DNA of 33,927 nucleotides from a virus. The position numbers and the translations under genes were made by a program. The notes beneath the pieces are model-generated. The model saw nothing but the letters and a program-made list of their open reading frames with translations, did not search any database and had not been told where the DNA came from. Position 1 is the stretch's first letter, and the number at the start of each line of letters is the position of its first letter. Below are positions 6,244 through 13,263 of the stretch, in pieces. Location of the stretch: positions 1 through 33,927 of the IMG/VR virus record IMGVR_UViG_3300047558_000103; one strand, 5' to 3'.

Positions 6244-7586
6244 TTTGGTGCCCCAGAGATTTCCAAGGCCAAGTTGATTCGTTCTCCAATCCATCGCACC
6301 ACAGGCACAGCCCATGAGTTGCCAAGCGCCTTGTATCGAGGCCCATCAGGACACTGGTCACGGTCAGGCCCACTCAGCGTCATGCCCTTAACGGCCAGCA
6401 TTGCCTCGTAACTGATTCCTTTACGTGCGGCTTCCTGATAGGTTCTCCACGGAATGTTTGTATAGTTGTCTGGGAAGCCTTGCAGGCGCTCGCATTCGAC
6501 TGGGGTTAGCCTGCGCACAGCCATTGACGCGTAAACCGCATGGCTGTGCCCCTTAGTTAAAGTAAAAGAAGGGTCGCCAGCTTCACCAATCCCAAAACCT
6601 GTGCGTTCACCAAGCTGATTGTGACGAGTTGCAATCATTGTGTTAATCGGCATCGCCTGCATTAATGCGTTTTCGCCTCCATTATTTCGCCCAAGCGTAA
6701 ACGCAAGGCCATCGCTTACGCATGGGTCTTGAGTTCCGTGAACAACAAAATCCTCACTCTCGAAGTCATAGCGCATGTTGCCGCCAGCCGTAAGACATTT
6801 GGCTGTTTGAACTGTCACGCAGAAGTCGAGTTCGTTGGCGTTTCCTGCGGGCCGATTGAGTCCGCCACCATTCGCAGTGAGCGTTCCAGCGCACTCGGTA
6901 ACGTCTTTTTTCGTTTCTCTGCTCGGCGCAAAATCCCTGCGCAGGCCATCGAACTCAAAAAGAACCGAGGCGGGATCGAATCCGTTTCGAGCACTTGCGA
7001 CAACGAACACACGTCTGCGACGTTGGGCCACTCCGAAATATTGGGCGTCAAGAATGCGCCACGCGACTGCTCTTTTGGGGCCAAACACAGCACCAGCGTT
7101 CGACCATTTTTCCCCTGACGGGACAAGTGGCTCATCTTCTCCGGCAAGTCCTGCAAGAAAGCAGCCGAAGGCGTTATCTTTGGTGCTGAGAACCCCTGGG
7201 ACGTTTTCCCAAAAAATGATGGCTGGCTCAAGTCCAATTCCATCTCTGGCAGTGTCAATTGCATTTGCTATCTCGCAAAAAGTTAGTGAAAGATTGCCGC
7301 GCTCATCGTCAAGCGACTTGCGTGTTCCGGCAACGCTGAATGCTTGGCATGGTGTGCCGCCGCAAAATAAATCTGGCGCTTCGACCTCTCCGCTTGAGAT
7401 GCGGTTGGGCAACGTTGTCATGTCGCCAAGGTTGGGAACGTCAGGATAGTGGTGCGCAAGCACCGCGCTTGGAAACGGCTCAATCTCAGACAGCCAAGCG
7501 GCCTTCCAGCCAAGCGGATGCCAAGCGACCGAAGCGGCCTCAATGCCTGAGCAAACAGAGCCGAATTTAATCACTCGACCACGCAA
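6240..7586 (-). CDS. C5-cytosine DNA methyltransferase (Dcm-like)
   Basis: A 448-residue C5-cytosine methyltransferase with the family motifs in order: I, FGSVCSGIEAAS (8-19); IV, GGTPCQAFS with catalytic Cys80; VI, WENVPGV (Glu127); VIII, QRRRRVFVVA (188-197); a target-recognition region of about 140 residues; IX, RRLTPVECERLQGFPDNY; and X, YKALGNSWAVPVV. It probably protects phage DNA from host restriction; no partner restriction enzyme is present. The start is a TTG at 7586, 7 nt after GGAGG; a GTG at 7574 overlapping the upstream stop as GTGA is the alternative. The sequence specificity cannot be read from the protein by eye. Confidence 0.93.
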   Translation of the reverse strand: MRGRVIKFGSVCSGIEAASVAWHPLGWKAAWLSEIEPFPSAVLAHHYPDVPNLGDMTTLPNRISSGEVEAPDLFCGGTPCQAFSVAGTRKSLDDERGNLSLTFCEIANAIDTARDGIGLEPAIIFWENVPGVLSTKDNAFGCFLAGLAGEDEPLVPSGEKWSNAGAVFGPKRAVAWRILDAQYFGVAQRRRRVFVVASARNGFDPASVLFEFDGLRRDFAPSRETKKDVTECAGTLTANGGGLNRPAGNANELDFCVTVQTAKCLTAGGNMRYDFESEDFVVHGTQDPCVSDGLAFTLGRNNGGENALMQAMPINTMIATRHNQLGERTGFGIGEAGDPSFTLTKGHSHAVYASMAVRRLTPVECERLQGFPDNYTNIPWRTYQEAARKGISYEAMLAVKGMTLSGPDRDQCPDGPRYKALGNSWAVPVVRWIGERINLALEISGAPK

Positions 7587-7816
7587 ATCAAATCCTCCGC
7601 ACTTAGGCTCACGTTATGAGCCTTGGCGAGTGTTAAAACACGATTTTGTAAGGCCGATGGGACGCATCCTCCTGTGCCGCCTTGCTCTTTGGACTTGCGC
7701 CAACGGCTGATTGATGATGCGTTGCGGCCTAGCAATTTAGCAAGGGTGCGCACGCCGCCGAAGGCTTGGATGCACTTATCGGCGGGGGTTGTTGGTGTTG
7801 CGTTTTCTGTATTCAT
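7571..7816 (-). CDS. Cro/YdaS-like helix-turn-helix regulator
   Basis: An 81-residue DNA-binding protein. Residues about 18-50 form a helix-turn-helix (GGVRTLAKLLGRNASSISRW), followed by SKEQGGTGG and a helical C-terminus. This matches small Cro/carph-isopro-type phage regulators. It is the first gene of the leftward early operon and faces a divergent control region containing repeated TTGCGTT heptamers, its likely operators. The ATG at 7816 has no ribosome binding site, but a TATACT -10 box ends 6 bases before it, so the message is probably leaderless, as for lambda cI from PRM. With no integrase visible it may act as a Cro-type switch rather than a lysogeny repressor. Confidence 0.8.
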   Translation of the reverse strand: MNTENATPTTPADKCIQAFGGVRTLAKLLGRNASSISRWRKSKEQGGTGGCVPSALQNRVLTLAKAHNVSLSAEDLICVVE

Positions 7817-7822
7817 GCGCAA

Positions 7823-7828
7823 AGTATA
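7823..7828 (-). promoter_or_regulatory. Leftward early promoter -10 box, leaderless transcript
   Basis: On the minus strand TATACT lies at 7828-7823, and the start codon ATG begins at 7816, seven bases past the -10 box. That places the expected transcription start on the A of the ATG. No clear -35 hexamer lies 17 bp upstream, so activation or an extended contact may be needed. An AACGCAA heptamer lies in the spacer. Confidence 0.55.
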
Positions 7829-7881
7829 GCAAAAAACGCAACGGATTAATTGTGGAAAATAAGCAACGCAAATACATTTAT

Positions 7882-7912
7882 TTGCACTTGCTCGCATTTC
7901 TTGGTGTATAGT
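7882..7912 (+). promoter_or_regulatory. Candidate rightward early promoter
   Basis: TTGCAC at 7882-7887 and TATAGT at 7907-7912 form a plausible sigma70 promoter, though the 19-bp spacer is long. The -10 box abuts a TTGCGTT heptamer (7912-7918), and a 17-bp palindrome (7922-7938) covers the expected transcription start. It would drive the rightward block starting at 7956. Confidence 0.4.
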
Positions 7913-7921
7913 TGCGTTCAT

Positions 7922-7938
7922 TGCAACACGGTGTTGCA
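7922..7938. promoter_or_regulatory. 17-bp palindromic operator candidate
   Basis: TGCAACACGGTGTTGCA is a perfect inverted repeat of 8 bp around a central G, placed between the rightward promoter and the ribosome binding site of the first rightward gene. It shares the TTGC core with the neighbouring heptamers. It is a good candidate repressor site; an RNA hairpin in the leader is the alternative. Confidence 0.55.
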
Positions 7939-7955
7939 TTCAACCGGAGAGAAAG

Positions 7956-8084
7956 ATGAACACATTTCGAGAGAACTACACGCCAAAGCCGCTGCCTTAT
8001 CGCCACACGGCGAAGGATTATTTTGTCGCGGTATTGATTGGCGCGATGTTGGCCTTGGCTTTGATTGCGTGGTGGGCCGCATGA
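7956..8084 (+). CDS. Single-helix membrane microprotein (42 aa)
   Basis: The ATG at 7956 follows a good GGAGAG ribosome binding site and opens the rightward block. The first about 20 residues are polar and basic (NTFRENYTPKPLPYRH). Residues about 22-42 form one hydrophobic helix (FVAVLIGAMLALALIAWWAA) that ends at the C-terminus. The stop overlaps the next start as ATGA. As the first gene after the early promoter it would be among the earliest products. Roles such as superinfection exclusion or host takeover at the inner membrane are possible, but nothing in the sequence decides. Confidence 0.7.
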   Translation: MNTFRENYTPKPLPYRHTAKDYFVAVLIGAMLALALIAWWAA

Positions 8085-8293
8085 CCAACGCCTTCGACAT
8101 AAAAAACCCGATCGTGAAGATCGACACCAAGGCCATGGACAGAGCCGCATTGAACTCGCGCTTGCAATCTGGCGTGGTGAACAAAAAGCGCAAAGAGGGC
8201 GTTGAGCTGTCTTTGATGGGTGGCAGCAAACTAAACCCCGAAGCCTTGGAGCCTCGGGCGATTTATTACTTTAGCAAGGCGGGGGCGAAATGA
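8081..8293 (+). CDS. Hypothetical protein with C-terminal YYFSKAG motif
   Basis: A 70-residue protein of unknown function, coupled by ATGA overlaps to both neighbours. The central part is basic (VVNKKRKEG), and the C-terminus reads LEPRAIYYFSKAGAK. A near-identical ending (LAPKQVFYFSKAG) closes the 88-residue protein encoded at 13819-14085, at the far end of this block. The shared pattern is L-x-P-x(2)-[VI]-[YF]-Y-F-S-K-A-G. The remainder of the two proteins shows no obvious similarity beyond basic character. Confidence 0.75.
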   Translation: MTNAFDIKNPIVKIDTKAMDRAALNSRLQSGVVNKKRKEGVELSLMGGSKLNPEALEPRAIYYFSKAGAK

Positions 8294-8580
8294 CGACTAA
8301 GCACACACCAGGGCCTTGGGTATATATCGGCAATGGCGACATCGTTGCCAAGTCTGAAAAATACTGCGGTGGCGAAAAAGACATTGCTTCCGTTTTTTTG
8401 ACCAGAAATGATGAGGATGAAGCCAACGCCCGCCGAATTGTTGCATGTGTCAACGCCTGCGAAGGTCTGCCAACTAAATGGCTTGAAAAGAACAAAATTC
8501 AAGATAGGTGGACAGATGAGATCAACAACTCACCAAAATACGCCGCCATCGCCAAAGCAACAGGAGAGAAGCATGAATAA
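8290..8580 (+). CDS. Conserved phage protein of the HTPGPW type
   Basis: A 96-residue protein that begins with KHTPGPW and carries ANARRIVACVNACEGLPTKWLE, a combination found in many small phage proteins of unknown function. The family has an N-terminal strand-rich segment followed by an amphipathic helix with the NARRIVACVNAC core. It is translationally coupled upstream (ATGA) and downstream (ATGAATAA). No enzymatic motif is seen. It belongs to the early rightward accessory block ahead of the recombination genes. Confidence 0.8.
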   Translation: MTTKHTPGPWVYIGNGDIVAKSEKYCGGEKDIASVFLTRNDEDEANARRIVACVNACEGLPTKWLEKNKIQDRWTDEINNSPKYAAIAKATGEKHE

Positions 8581-8812
8581 AGAAACAGGTGGGCCAGCGT
8601 TTCCACAACAAGGCTTAGACCCTTGGAAGAATCCACATCAAATGGCTAAAGGCATGACCCTGCGTGACTACTTTGCTGCCAAGGCGATGCAGGCAGTCAT
8701 CACGGACTGGCTTAACACTGGAGATATTTTTCAAGACGAGGAGATTCCTGAAGTTATCGCAAGAGATTGCTATCTTGTTGCAGACGCCATGATTAAGGAG
8801 AGAAACCAATGA
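8573..8812 (+). CDS. Conserved phage protein of the GMTLRDYFAAKAMQ type
   Basis: A 79-residue protein starting at the ATG at 8573, which follows AGGAGAG. It carries TGGPAFP near the N-terminus, the signature GMTLRDYFAAKAMQ at about residues 27-40, and a C-terminal helix ending in ADAMIKERNQ. This signature is widespread in phages and prophages of Proteobacteria, but I know of no established function. It overlaps the end of the preceding gene by eight bases and the next start by ATGA. Confidence 0.85.
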   Translation: MNKETGGPAFPQQGLDPWKNPHQMAKGMTLRDYFAAKAMQAVITDWLNTGDIFQDEEIPEVIARDCYLVADAMIKERNQ

Positions 8813-9078
8813 CCGAAATCAACAGAATCCTAGAAGAGCGCGGCGCTCGATACGGGAAGTTCAAAGACCATGCGGCTCTGTGCCAAAAGATCAAGTACAC
8901 CATGATCTTGACGGACGGGTGGCAACTGCTTGCCCCAGATCAACGCGAGGCGCTCGAAATGATCGCCCACAAAATCGCCCGCGTGCTCAACGGCGACCCG
9001 AATTACTCCGACAGCTGGCGAGACATTGCTGGTTATTCGACTTTGGTTGCTGACCGGCTGGATGGGGTGGAGAAATGA
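8809..9078 (+). CDS. Conserved phage protein (DUF6378-like)
   Basis: An 89-residue helical protein: ILEERGARYGKFKDHA, a middle helix, then EALEMIAHKIARVLNGDPNYSDSWRDIAGYSTLVADRL. This ARYG...F..HA...KIARI.NG.P...D.W.DIAGYA layout is a common phage family of unknown function, usually 80-100 residues, and the length here fits. It is coupled to both neighbours by ATGA overlaps. Confidence 0.85.
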   Translation: MTEINRILEERGARYGKFKDHAALCQKIKYTMILTDGWQLLAPDQREALEMIAHKIARVLNGDPNYSDSWRDIAGYSTLVADRLDGVEK

Positions 9079-9134
9079 CCCTCGCCATCCTATTAATCGC
9101 CATGGCAATCGACCACATCTGGATAGAACTATGA
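9075..9134 (+). CDS. Transmembrane microprotein (19 aa)
   Basis: A very short frame, ATG at 9075 to TGA at 9134, encodes a mostly hydrophobic peptide (MTLAILLIAMAIDHIWIEL). Both its start and its stop overlap the flanking genes as ATGA, so it fills exactly the space between them. That placement is the main evidence that it is translated. It could alternatively serve only to pass ribosomes to the exonuclease gene. Confidence 0.5.
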   Translation: MTLAILLIAMAIDHIWIEL

Positions 9135-10105
9135 AACCACAAGAAATCCGCACCGTCCAAATCATCCAACCTGACAACGAAGCGCACTGGCTTGAGATGC
9201 GCACGAAGGACGTCACCAGCACCGAATCTGCCGCGCTGTTTGGCATGAGCCCGTATGTCACGCACTTCGATCTCTGGCATCGCAAACGATCTGGCGATGT
9301 GCCTGAGTTCAAAGCCAACGAGCGCATGAAGTGGGGCAACCGCCTCGAATCAGCCATCGCCCATGGCATCGCCGAGGAAAACGGCTGGGAGATCAGGCCG
9401 ATGAAGGAGTATTACCGCGACCCAGATGCGCGGATCGGCAGCTCGTTCGATTTCGTCATCACCAACCACCCAGACGGGCCCGCGCACTTGGAGATCAAGA
9501 ACGTGGATTACCTAGCGTTCCGTGACGGCTGGATTGAGCACGACGATGGCAGCATCAAGGCCCCAGAGCACATCGAAATGCAAGTCCAGCACCAAATGGC
9601 GGTCAGCGGGTTCGCTCGTTCATTCATCGGCGCATTCATTGCAGGCAACCGAGGCGTGGTGATCGAGCGTGAGCGCGACGAGGCGGTGATCGCGGCAATC
9701 CGAGCGAAGGTTGCAGAGTTTTGGGCATCCATAGAAGCAGGCCAAGAACCCACACCTGTCATGCCAGCGGACGCCGAGGTGCTCATCCGGTTGAATCAAT
9801 ATGCGCAACCAGGCAAGGTGCTTGACGCCAGCAACGACGAGGAAATTGCCCGCTTGGTTGCCGATTACAAGCACGCAGCAGATCAGGCGAAAAACTGGGA
9901 GGAAGACAAAGAGGTCTGCAAAGCCAAAATCCTAGAGGCCATTGGCGACTCTGAGAAAGTCCTCCTCAAAGGCTGGAGCATCAGCGCAGGAATTCAGACA
10001 GAAACCCCACCGACTTTAATTACAAAAGAAATGATTGGGATGACCTATGGGGGTAGGAAAGGGTATAGAATGTTGAGGATTTCGCAACGAAAGCCAAAGA
10101 AATAA
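9131..10105 (+). CDS. YqaJ-family viral recombinase / lambda-type exonuclease
   Basis: A 324-residue PD-(D/E)xK nuclease of the YqaJ/lambda exonuclease type. RTKDVTSTESAALFGMSPY lies at 24-42, then WGNRLES with Glu73, SSFDFV with Asp107, LEIKNV with Glu121 and Lys123, and EMQVQHQM with Gln151/153. It should resect double-stranded DNA ends 5' to 3' to make single strands for the RecT protein encoded next. The ATG at 9131 overlaps the preceding microprotein's stop. The last about 35 residues are encoded by noticeably more A/T-rich DNA than the rest, so the 3' end may be recombinant. Confidence 0.9.
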   Translation: MKPQEIRTVQIIQPDNEAHWLEMRTKDVTSTESAALFGMSPYVTHFDLWHRKRSGDVPEFKANERMKWGNRLESAIAHGIAEENGWEIRPMKEYYRDPDARIGSSFDFVITNHPDGPAHLEIKNVDYLAFRDGWIEHDDGSIKAPEHIEMQVQHQMAVSGFARSFIGAFIAGNRGVVIERERDEAVIAAIRAKVAEFWASIEAGQEPTPVMPADAEVLIRLNQYAQPGKVLDASNDEEIARLVADYKHAADQAKNWEEDKEVCKAKILEAIGDSEKVLLKGWSISAGIQTETPPTLITKEMIGMTYGGRKGYRMLRISQRKPKK

Positions 10106-10144
10106 CCGCCACAGGTCGGCCACCTGTATTTTTTAGGAGAAACC

Positions 10145-10972
10145 ATGAGTAGCAACCAGATCGTCGTGCAAGAAGTACGACACGCCATCGAGAAGATGGC
10201 CCCCCAGTTCAAAGCAGCCTTGCCAGCGCACGTCAGCACTGAGAAGTTTGTGCGCGTCACGCTAACCGCTGTTCAGATGAACCCAGCCCTGTTGGACGCA
10301 GACCGCCGCACGCTTTTTGCAGCTGCCACACGCGCCGCGCAGATGGGCTTGCTTCCAGACGGACGCGAAGGAGCAATCGTCACGTTTGGAAATAACGCGC
10401 AGTGGATGCCAATGGTGGCCGGCATCATGAAGCTGGTGCGCAACTCAGGCGAAATCAGCACCTGGAGCGTGCAGGCGGTTTACAAGAACGACAACTTCGA
10501 TTTCAGCCTTGGCGACGAAGAGCACATCGCGCACAAGCCAGCGCTCTCAAACCGAGGCGAGCTGATCGCGGTGTATTCGATTGTCACCATGAAGGACGGC
10601 GAGAAATCCCGCGAGGTGATGAGCGTCGAGGACGTCAACGCAATCCGCGCGCGCAGCCGAAGCGGCAAGTCTGGCCCTTGGGTTAGCGACTTTGCCGAGA
10701 TGGCCAAGAAAACGGTTATTCGCCGCCACAGCAAGCGCTTGCCACTCAGCACGGACATTGAAGGCGTCTTGAAGGACGACGACGATTTATTCATGCCGCC
10801 AGTCGAGGTCGCACCGGCCCAAGAAGAAGCGCCACCAGCGCCAAAACGCGCAAGCCGATTAAACAAGGTAGCCGAGCAAGCGCCGAAGCCAGACGACGAC
10901 GGTGTGATCGACGTACCGCACCGCGAGCCAGCGCCTGAAACCGCAGGCAACGCGGACGATTCACCCATCTAA
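10145..10972 (+). CDS. recT: RecT-family single-strand annealing protein
   Basis: A 275-residue RecT/Bet-type annealing protein. The family core runs from about residues 20 to 205: FVRVTLTAVQMNP, LFAAATRAAQMGLLPDGREGAIV, WMPMVAGIMKLVRNSGEI, EMAKKTVIRRHSKRLPLS. The C-terminal 70 residues are a low-complexity Pro/Ala/Glu tail ending in an acidic DDSPI, a common site for SSB contact or regulation. Paired with the upstream exonuclease it makes a two-component recombination system for end repair and replication. An AGGAG ribosome binding site precedes the ATG. A UUCG-loop hairpin follows the stop. Confidence 0.93.
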   Translation: MSSNQIVVQEVRHAIEKMAPQFKAALPAHVSTEKFVRVTLTAVQMNPALLDADRRTLFAAATRAAQMGLLPDGREGAIVTFGNNAQWMPMVAGIMKLVRNSGEISTWSVQAVYKNDNFDFSLGDEEHIAHKPALSNRGELIAVYSIVTMKDGEKSREVMSVEDVNAIRARSRSGKSGPWVSDFAEMAKKTVIRRHSKRLPLSTDIEGVLKDDDDLFMPPVEVAPAQEEAPPAPKRASRLNKVAEQAPKPDDDGVIDVPHREPAPETAGNADDSPI

Positions 10973-10976
10973 ACAC

Positions 10977-10992
10977 ATGGGCTTCGGCCCAT
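10977..10992 (+). other. UUCG-tetraloop hairpin after recT
   Basis: ATGGGC-TTCG-GCCCAT is a perfect 6-bp stem with a TTCG loop, starting 5 bases after the recT stop. No T run follows, so it is probably not a full intrinsic terminator. It could stabilise the 3' end of the upstream mRNA or reduce expression of downstream genes. Confidence 0.6.
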
Positions 10993-11001
10993 CATAAAAC
11001 C

Positions 11002-11211
11002 ATGAACCAATACGAACTCCTCACACCAGACCAGGTGGCCGACACGCTTAAAGTGACCGTTGGCACTCTGGACAACTGGCGGCAGAAAAATTACGGGCCA
11101 AAGCACATCAAGCTAGGCCCTTCAAGCAAGAGCCCCGTCCGCTATCGCCGCATCGACGTCGAAGCGTGGGTCAAGCAGTGGATTAAACCAGTCTCAGGCG
11201 AGGCCGTATGA
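11002..11211 (+). CDS. AlpA/excisionase-like HTH protein
   Basis: A 69-residue winged-helix MerR/AlpA-like DNA-binding protein. LLTPDQVADTLKVTVGTLDNWRQKNYGPKHIKLG is the classic helix-turn-helix plus wing, followed by VRYRRIDVEAWVKQW. Such proteins act as excisionases, terminase small subunits or transcription factors. With no integrase and with terS identified elsewhere, a regulatory role for the rightward block is the most likely reading. The stop overlaps the next small gene as ATGA. Confidence 0.85.
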   Translation: MNQYELLTPDQVADTLKVTVGTLDNWRQKNYGPKHIKLGPSSKSPVRYRRIDVEAWVKQWIKPVSGEAV

Positions 11212-11306
11212 AACGCAAAAAGCATCACCCCATTCGATACACCATGATGGATGTGATGATGGCGTCACCCGATAAACCGATGGACGCATCAAAGCGCCGT
11301 CACTAG
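11208..11306 (+). CDS. Small basic Met-rich ORF (32 aa)
   Basis: An ATG at 11208 overlapping the HTH stop opens a 32-codon frame. The peptide is strongly basic (KRKKHH at the start, KRRH at the end) and has five internal methionines. The translational coupling supports expression; function is unknown. Confidence 0.5.
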   Translation: MKRKKHHPIRYTMMDVMMASPDKPMDASKRRH

Positions 11307-11315
11307 CTCACAAGG

Positions 11316-11687
11316 ATGTGGAACGGATTGGCCTCAATCGAAACAGCGCCAGCACCTTCAACCGAAGACTGGCGCGTTTGTAGTGATGCCGTGAACCTCA
11401 TGGAGACGATGGTGAATATGCAGATCGTTGAAGACGCCAACGGCCTCATAGACGACGCTGTGACAGCACTAGCGCTTGCAGGAAGGCGTCACATGAAGAA
11501 CGGCGTCATCAGGCTAGACGCGCAAGGTATGCAGGCCGTGCGGGCCGTCCTAGAGGACTATGCAAGCATCATTGAGCAAGTGTCCGAGCGCACGCTAATT
11601 CAGGTGCACCGCAACACGGAGAAGCGCATCCGTGAAATTCTCACCGGCAGAAAGAAGCCTCACGATGTTGAGGTCATGGATATTTAG
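11316..11687 (+). CDS. Conserved phage hypothetical protein (123 aa)
   Basis: A 123-residue helical protein: VNLMETMVNMQIVEDANGLIDDAVTALALAGRRH, then IRLDAQGMQAVRAVLEDYASIIEQVSERTLIQVHRNTEKRIREILTGRKKPHDVEV. I recognise the pattern from Burkholderiales phages and prophages, where it follows recombination or HTH genes, but no function is known to me. No metal-binding or catalytic motif is evident. The start has a weak AAGG immediately before the ATG. Confidence 0.75.
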   Translation: MWNGLASIETAPAPSTEDWRVCSDAVNLMETMVNMQIVEDANGLIDDAVTALALAGRRHMKNGVIRLDAQGMQAVRAVLEDYASIIEQVSERTLIQVHRNTEKRIREILTGRKKPHDVEVMDI

Positions 11688-11695
11688 GAGACACC

Positions 11696-11773
11696 ATGAA
11701 ACAGATTCTCGTAAACGTACTCATCGCAATCTGCATCGCTTTAGTTTTAAGCGCTGCGCATCTTTTGGACTAA
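11696..11773 (+). CDS. Transmembrane microprotein (25 aa)
   Basis: A good TAGGAGACACC ribosome binding site precedes the ATG at 11696. The 25-residue product (MKQILVNVLIAICIALVLSA...) is a single hydrophobic helix with a basic N-terminus, so the N-terminus should face the cytoplasm. It is one of five such microproteins in this block; function is unknown. Confidence 0.6.
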   Translation: MKQILVNVLIAICIALVLSAAHLLD

Positions 11774-11776
11774 AAA

Positions 11777-12043
11777 ATGGCATACGAAGCAGGAAAAGGC
11801 AGCGCACAGCGGCCAACAAATCACCAAGCGTTCTCAGAAGCGTTTGATCGTATCTTTGGGACAACATCACGCCAGTTTGGTCATGTCGATGCGGACGACG
11901 CATCAGAAGAACATGTCGATGAAGGCGAGGAAAACGAACACGAGGATGATGCGCTGGACTATTGCGATGCATGCAGCGGGTCTGGCGAAGGCATGCACGA
12001 CGGGTCGAGCTGCTACAAATGCAAAGGGACGGGGAACGCATGA
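11777..12043 (+). CDS. Acidic protein with DnaJ-like zinc finger
   Basis: An 88-residue protein. Residues about 35-60 are very acidic (EEHVDEGEENEHEDD). The C-terminal part reads CDACSGSGEGMHDGSSCYKCKGTG, two CxxCxGxG elements like those of the DnaJ zinc-binding region, here with the unusual short spacing of a single finger. Small phage proteins with this ending are common, and a substrate-binding or scaffolding role is often assumed without proof. It is coupled to the next gene by ATGA. Confidence 0.75.
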   Translation: MAYEAGKGSAQRPTNHQAFSEAFDRIFGTTSRQFGHVDADDASEEHVDEGEENEHEDDALDYCDACSGSGEGMHDGSSCYKCKGTGNA

Positions 12044-12150
12044 ACACCTGGCCTTTTCCACCCGCAACAGGCGCAGTTCCTTGGACTGCCAAACAAATCA
12101 AAGAATACGCGCAACAACAACGCGCACAACTGCCAGAGGCTCCGTTATGA
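12040..12150 (+). CDS. Small hypothetical protein (36 aa)
   Basis: A 36-codon frame whose start and stop both overlap the flanking genes as ATGA. The peptide starts MNTWPFPPATGAVPWTAKQIKEY and ends in a Gln-rich helix. No family is recognised. The double coupling is the main support. Confidence 0.6.
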   Translation: MNTWPFPPATGAVPWTAKQIKEYAQQQRAQLPEAPL

Positions 12151-12368
12151 AAAAAGATTTGGTTGCATTGCTTGATGCTTATTGGCAACAGTCATGTGCT
12201 TTGCTAATGATGCGCGTACACATTGAAGATTGGCAATTTGAGTATGCAATGGAAGCACAACTGGAATACCTGTATTGGGATGATATTGCTGGTGATTTGT
12301 ATATGAAAAATGAAGATGACTATTGGCTTTTGCGCCGTTCAACTGGTGAATTTGAGGTTCAAATATGA
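12147..12368 (+). CDS. Small acidic hypothetical protein (73 aa)
   Basis: A 73-residue acidic, aromatic-rich protein (AYWQQSCALLMMRVHIEDWQFEYAM, then YWDDIAGDLYMKNEDDYWLL). It is coupled on both sides by ATGA overlaps. The DNA is visibly more A/T-rich than that of the recombination genes. The high aromatic and acidic content is reminiscent of DNA mimics or inhibitors, but this is only a resemblance in composition; no family is recognised. Confidence 0.65.
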   Translation: MKKDLVALLDAYWQQSCALLMMRVHIEDWQFEYAMEAQLEYLYWDDIAGDLYMKNEDDYWLLRRSTGEFEVQI

Positions 12369-13261
12369 CAACACACAAAGAAGCATTGAAGCTGGCGCGA
12401 AGCGTCATATCGTCAATCAACCAAGGCAAACAACACGCGCTGACACATAACGATGAAACTGTGTTTTGGCAACGTGAAGAATGGGTGCGATGGGCGCTAG
12501 ATGAAGTGCTGCCATTGATTGAAGAAGCCTTGGCACAGCCAGAGCAAGAGCCTGTGGGCGAGGCGTATCTGTGTGACATATGCCAGACACCGTTTGATGG
12601 TGCTTACGAGTGCCCATCATGCGGTCACAATGAAGCAACCAAAGAGCCTCTCTACACCCACCCACAGCAAGCACAGCCAAAGGCAGAGCAAGACGTTGTA
12701 TCAGGAAAGACGTTTGACCAGTGGGTCGCGCTTAACGAGGCAAACGCAGCCCGCGTGCTTGAGCTTGAAGAAAAGTTGGCCAAGCAAGAGCAGGGTGAGC
12801 CTGTGCTTGAAATAGTAAATGGGAAAATCAATAGAGCTTGGGACGCTATTCCCGCTGACTTTACTGGCTTGCTTTATATGCAATCACATCCAAGTGTCCC
12901 GTCAAAAAAACCGCAAGAGCCTTGGTATGGATCAGCACGAGTGGATGATTACAACAGAGGTTGGAACGATTGCATTGATTCTATCAACGCAATACACCAA
13001 CCATCGAATGTGACGGCCCATGTGGCGATTTACATGGGTCATCGACTTACACCAGAAGGGACAAAAGAGTTTTGGGGTTGGGCTGATTCACCGCTTCCTG
13101 TTGGCACAAAGCTCTACACCACACCACAACAACGCAAGCCGCTGACGGATGAGCAGATTTCAAACGCTTACTTAGAAACAGATGAAGACATTGAAAATGG
13201 GATAGGCAATTTTCGTGACGGGGTTCGATTTGCCGAAGCCGCCCACGGCATCAAGGGGTAA
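12365..13261 (+). CDS. Modular conserved phage protein (Eaa-like)
   Basis: A 298-residue mosaic protein of unknown function. It has an N-terminal helical segment (KEALKLARSVISSINQ), a zinc-ribbon-like CDICQ...CPSCGH at about residues 70-87, segments of the repeated type EPVGEAY...PLYTHPQQ and GTKLYTTPQQ, and a C-terminal PLTDEQISNAYLE...FRDGVRFAEAAHGIKG. This assembly of short interchangeable modules ending in ...AAHGI is typical of early proteins in many Proteobacteria phages, and internal rearrangement between phages is common. It is coupled to the preceding gene by ATGA. Confidence 0.7.
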   Translation: MTTHKEALKLARSVISSINQGKQHALTHNDETVFWQREEWVRWALDEVLPLIEEALAQPEQEPVGEAYLCDICQTPFDGAYECPSCGHNEATKEPLYTHPQQAQPKAEQDVVSGKTFDQWVALNEANAARVLELEEKLAKQEQGEPVLEIVNGKINRAWDAIPADFTGLLYMQSHPSVPSKKPQEPWYGSARVDDYNRGWNDCIDSINAIHQPSNVTAHVAIYMGHRLTPEGTKEFWGWADSPLPVGTKLYTTPQQRKPLTDEQISNAYLETDEDIENGIGNFRDGVRFAEAAHGIKG

Positions 13262-13263
13262 GC

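Larger units (their letters stand above)
7798..7918. promoter_or_regulatory. Operator cluster: four TTGCGTT/AACGCAA heptamers
   Basis: TTGCGTT occurs at 7798-7804 and 7912-7918, and its complement AACGCAA at 7835-7841 and 7865-7871, four copies in about 120 bp. They lie inside the HTH gene start, within the leftward promoter spacer, in the middle of the region and on the rightward promoter. This is what autoregulatory operators of a Cro-like protein would look like; binding is inference. Confidence 0.6.
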
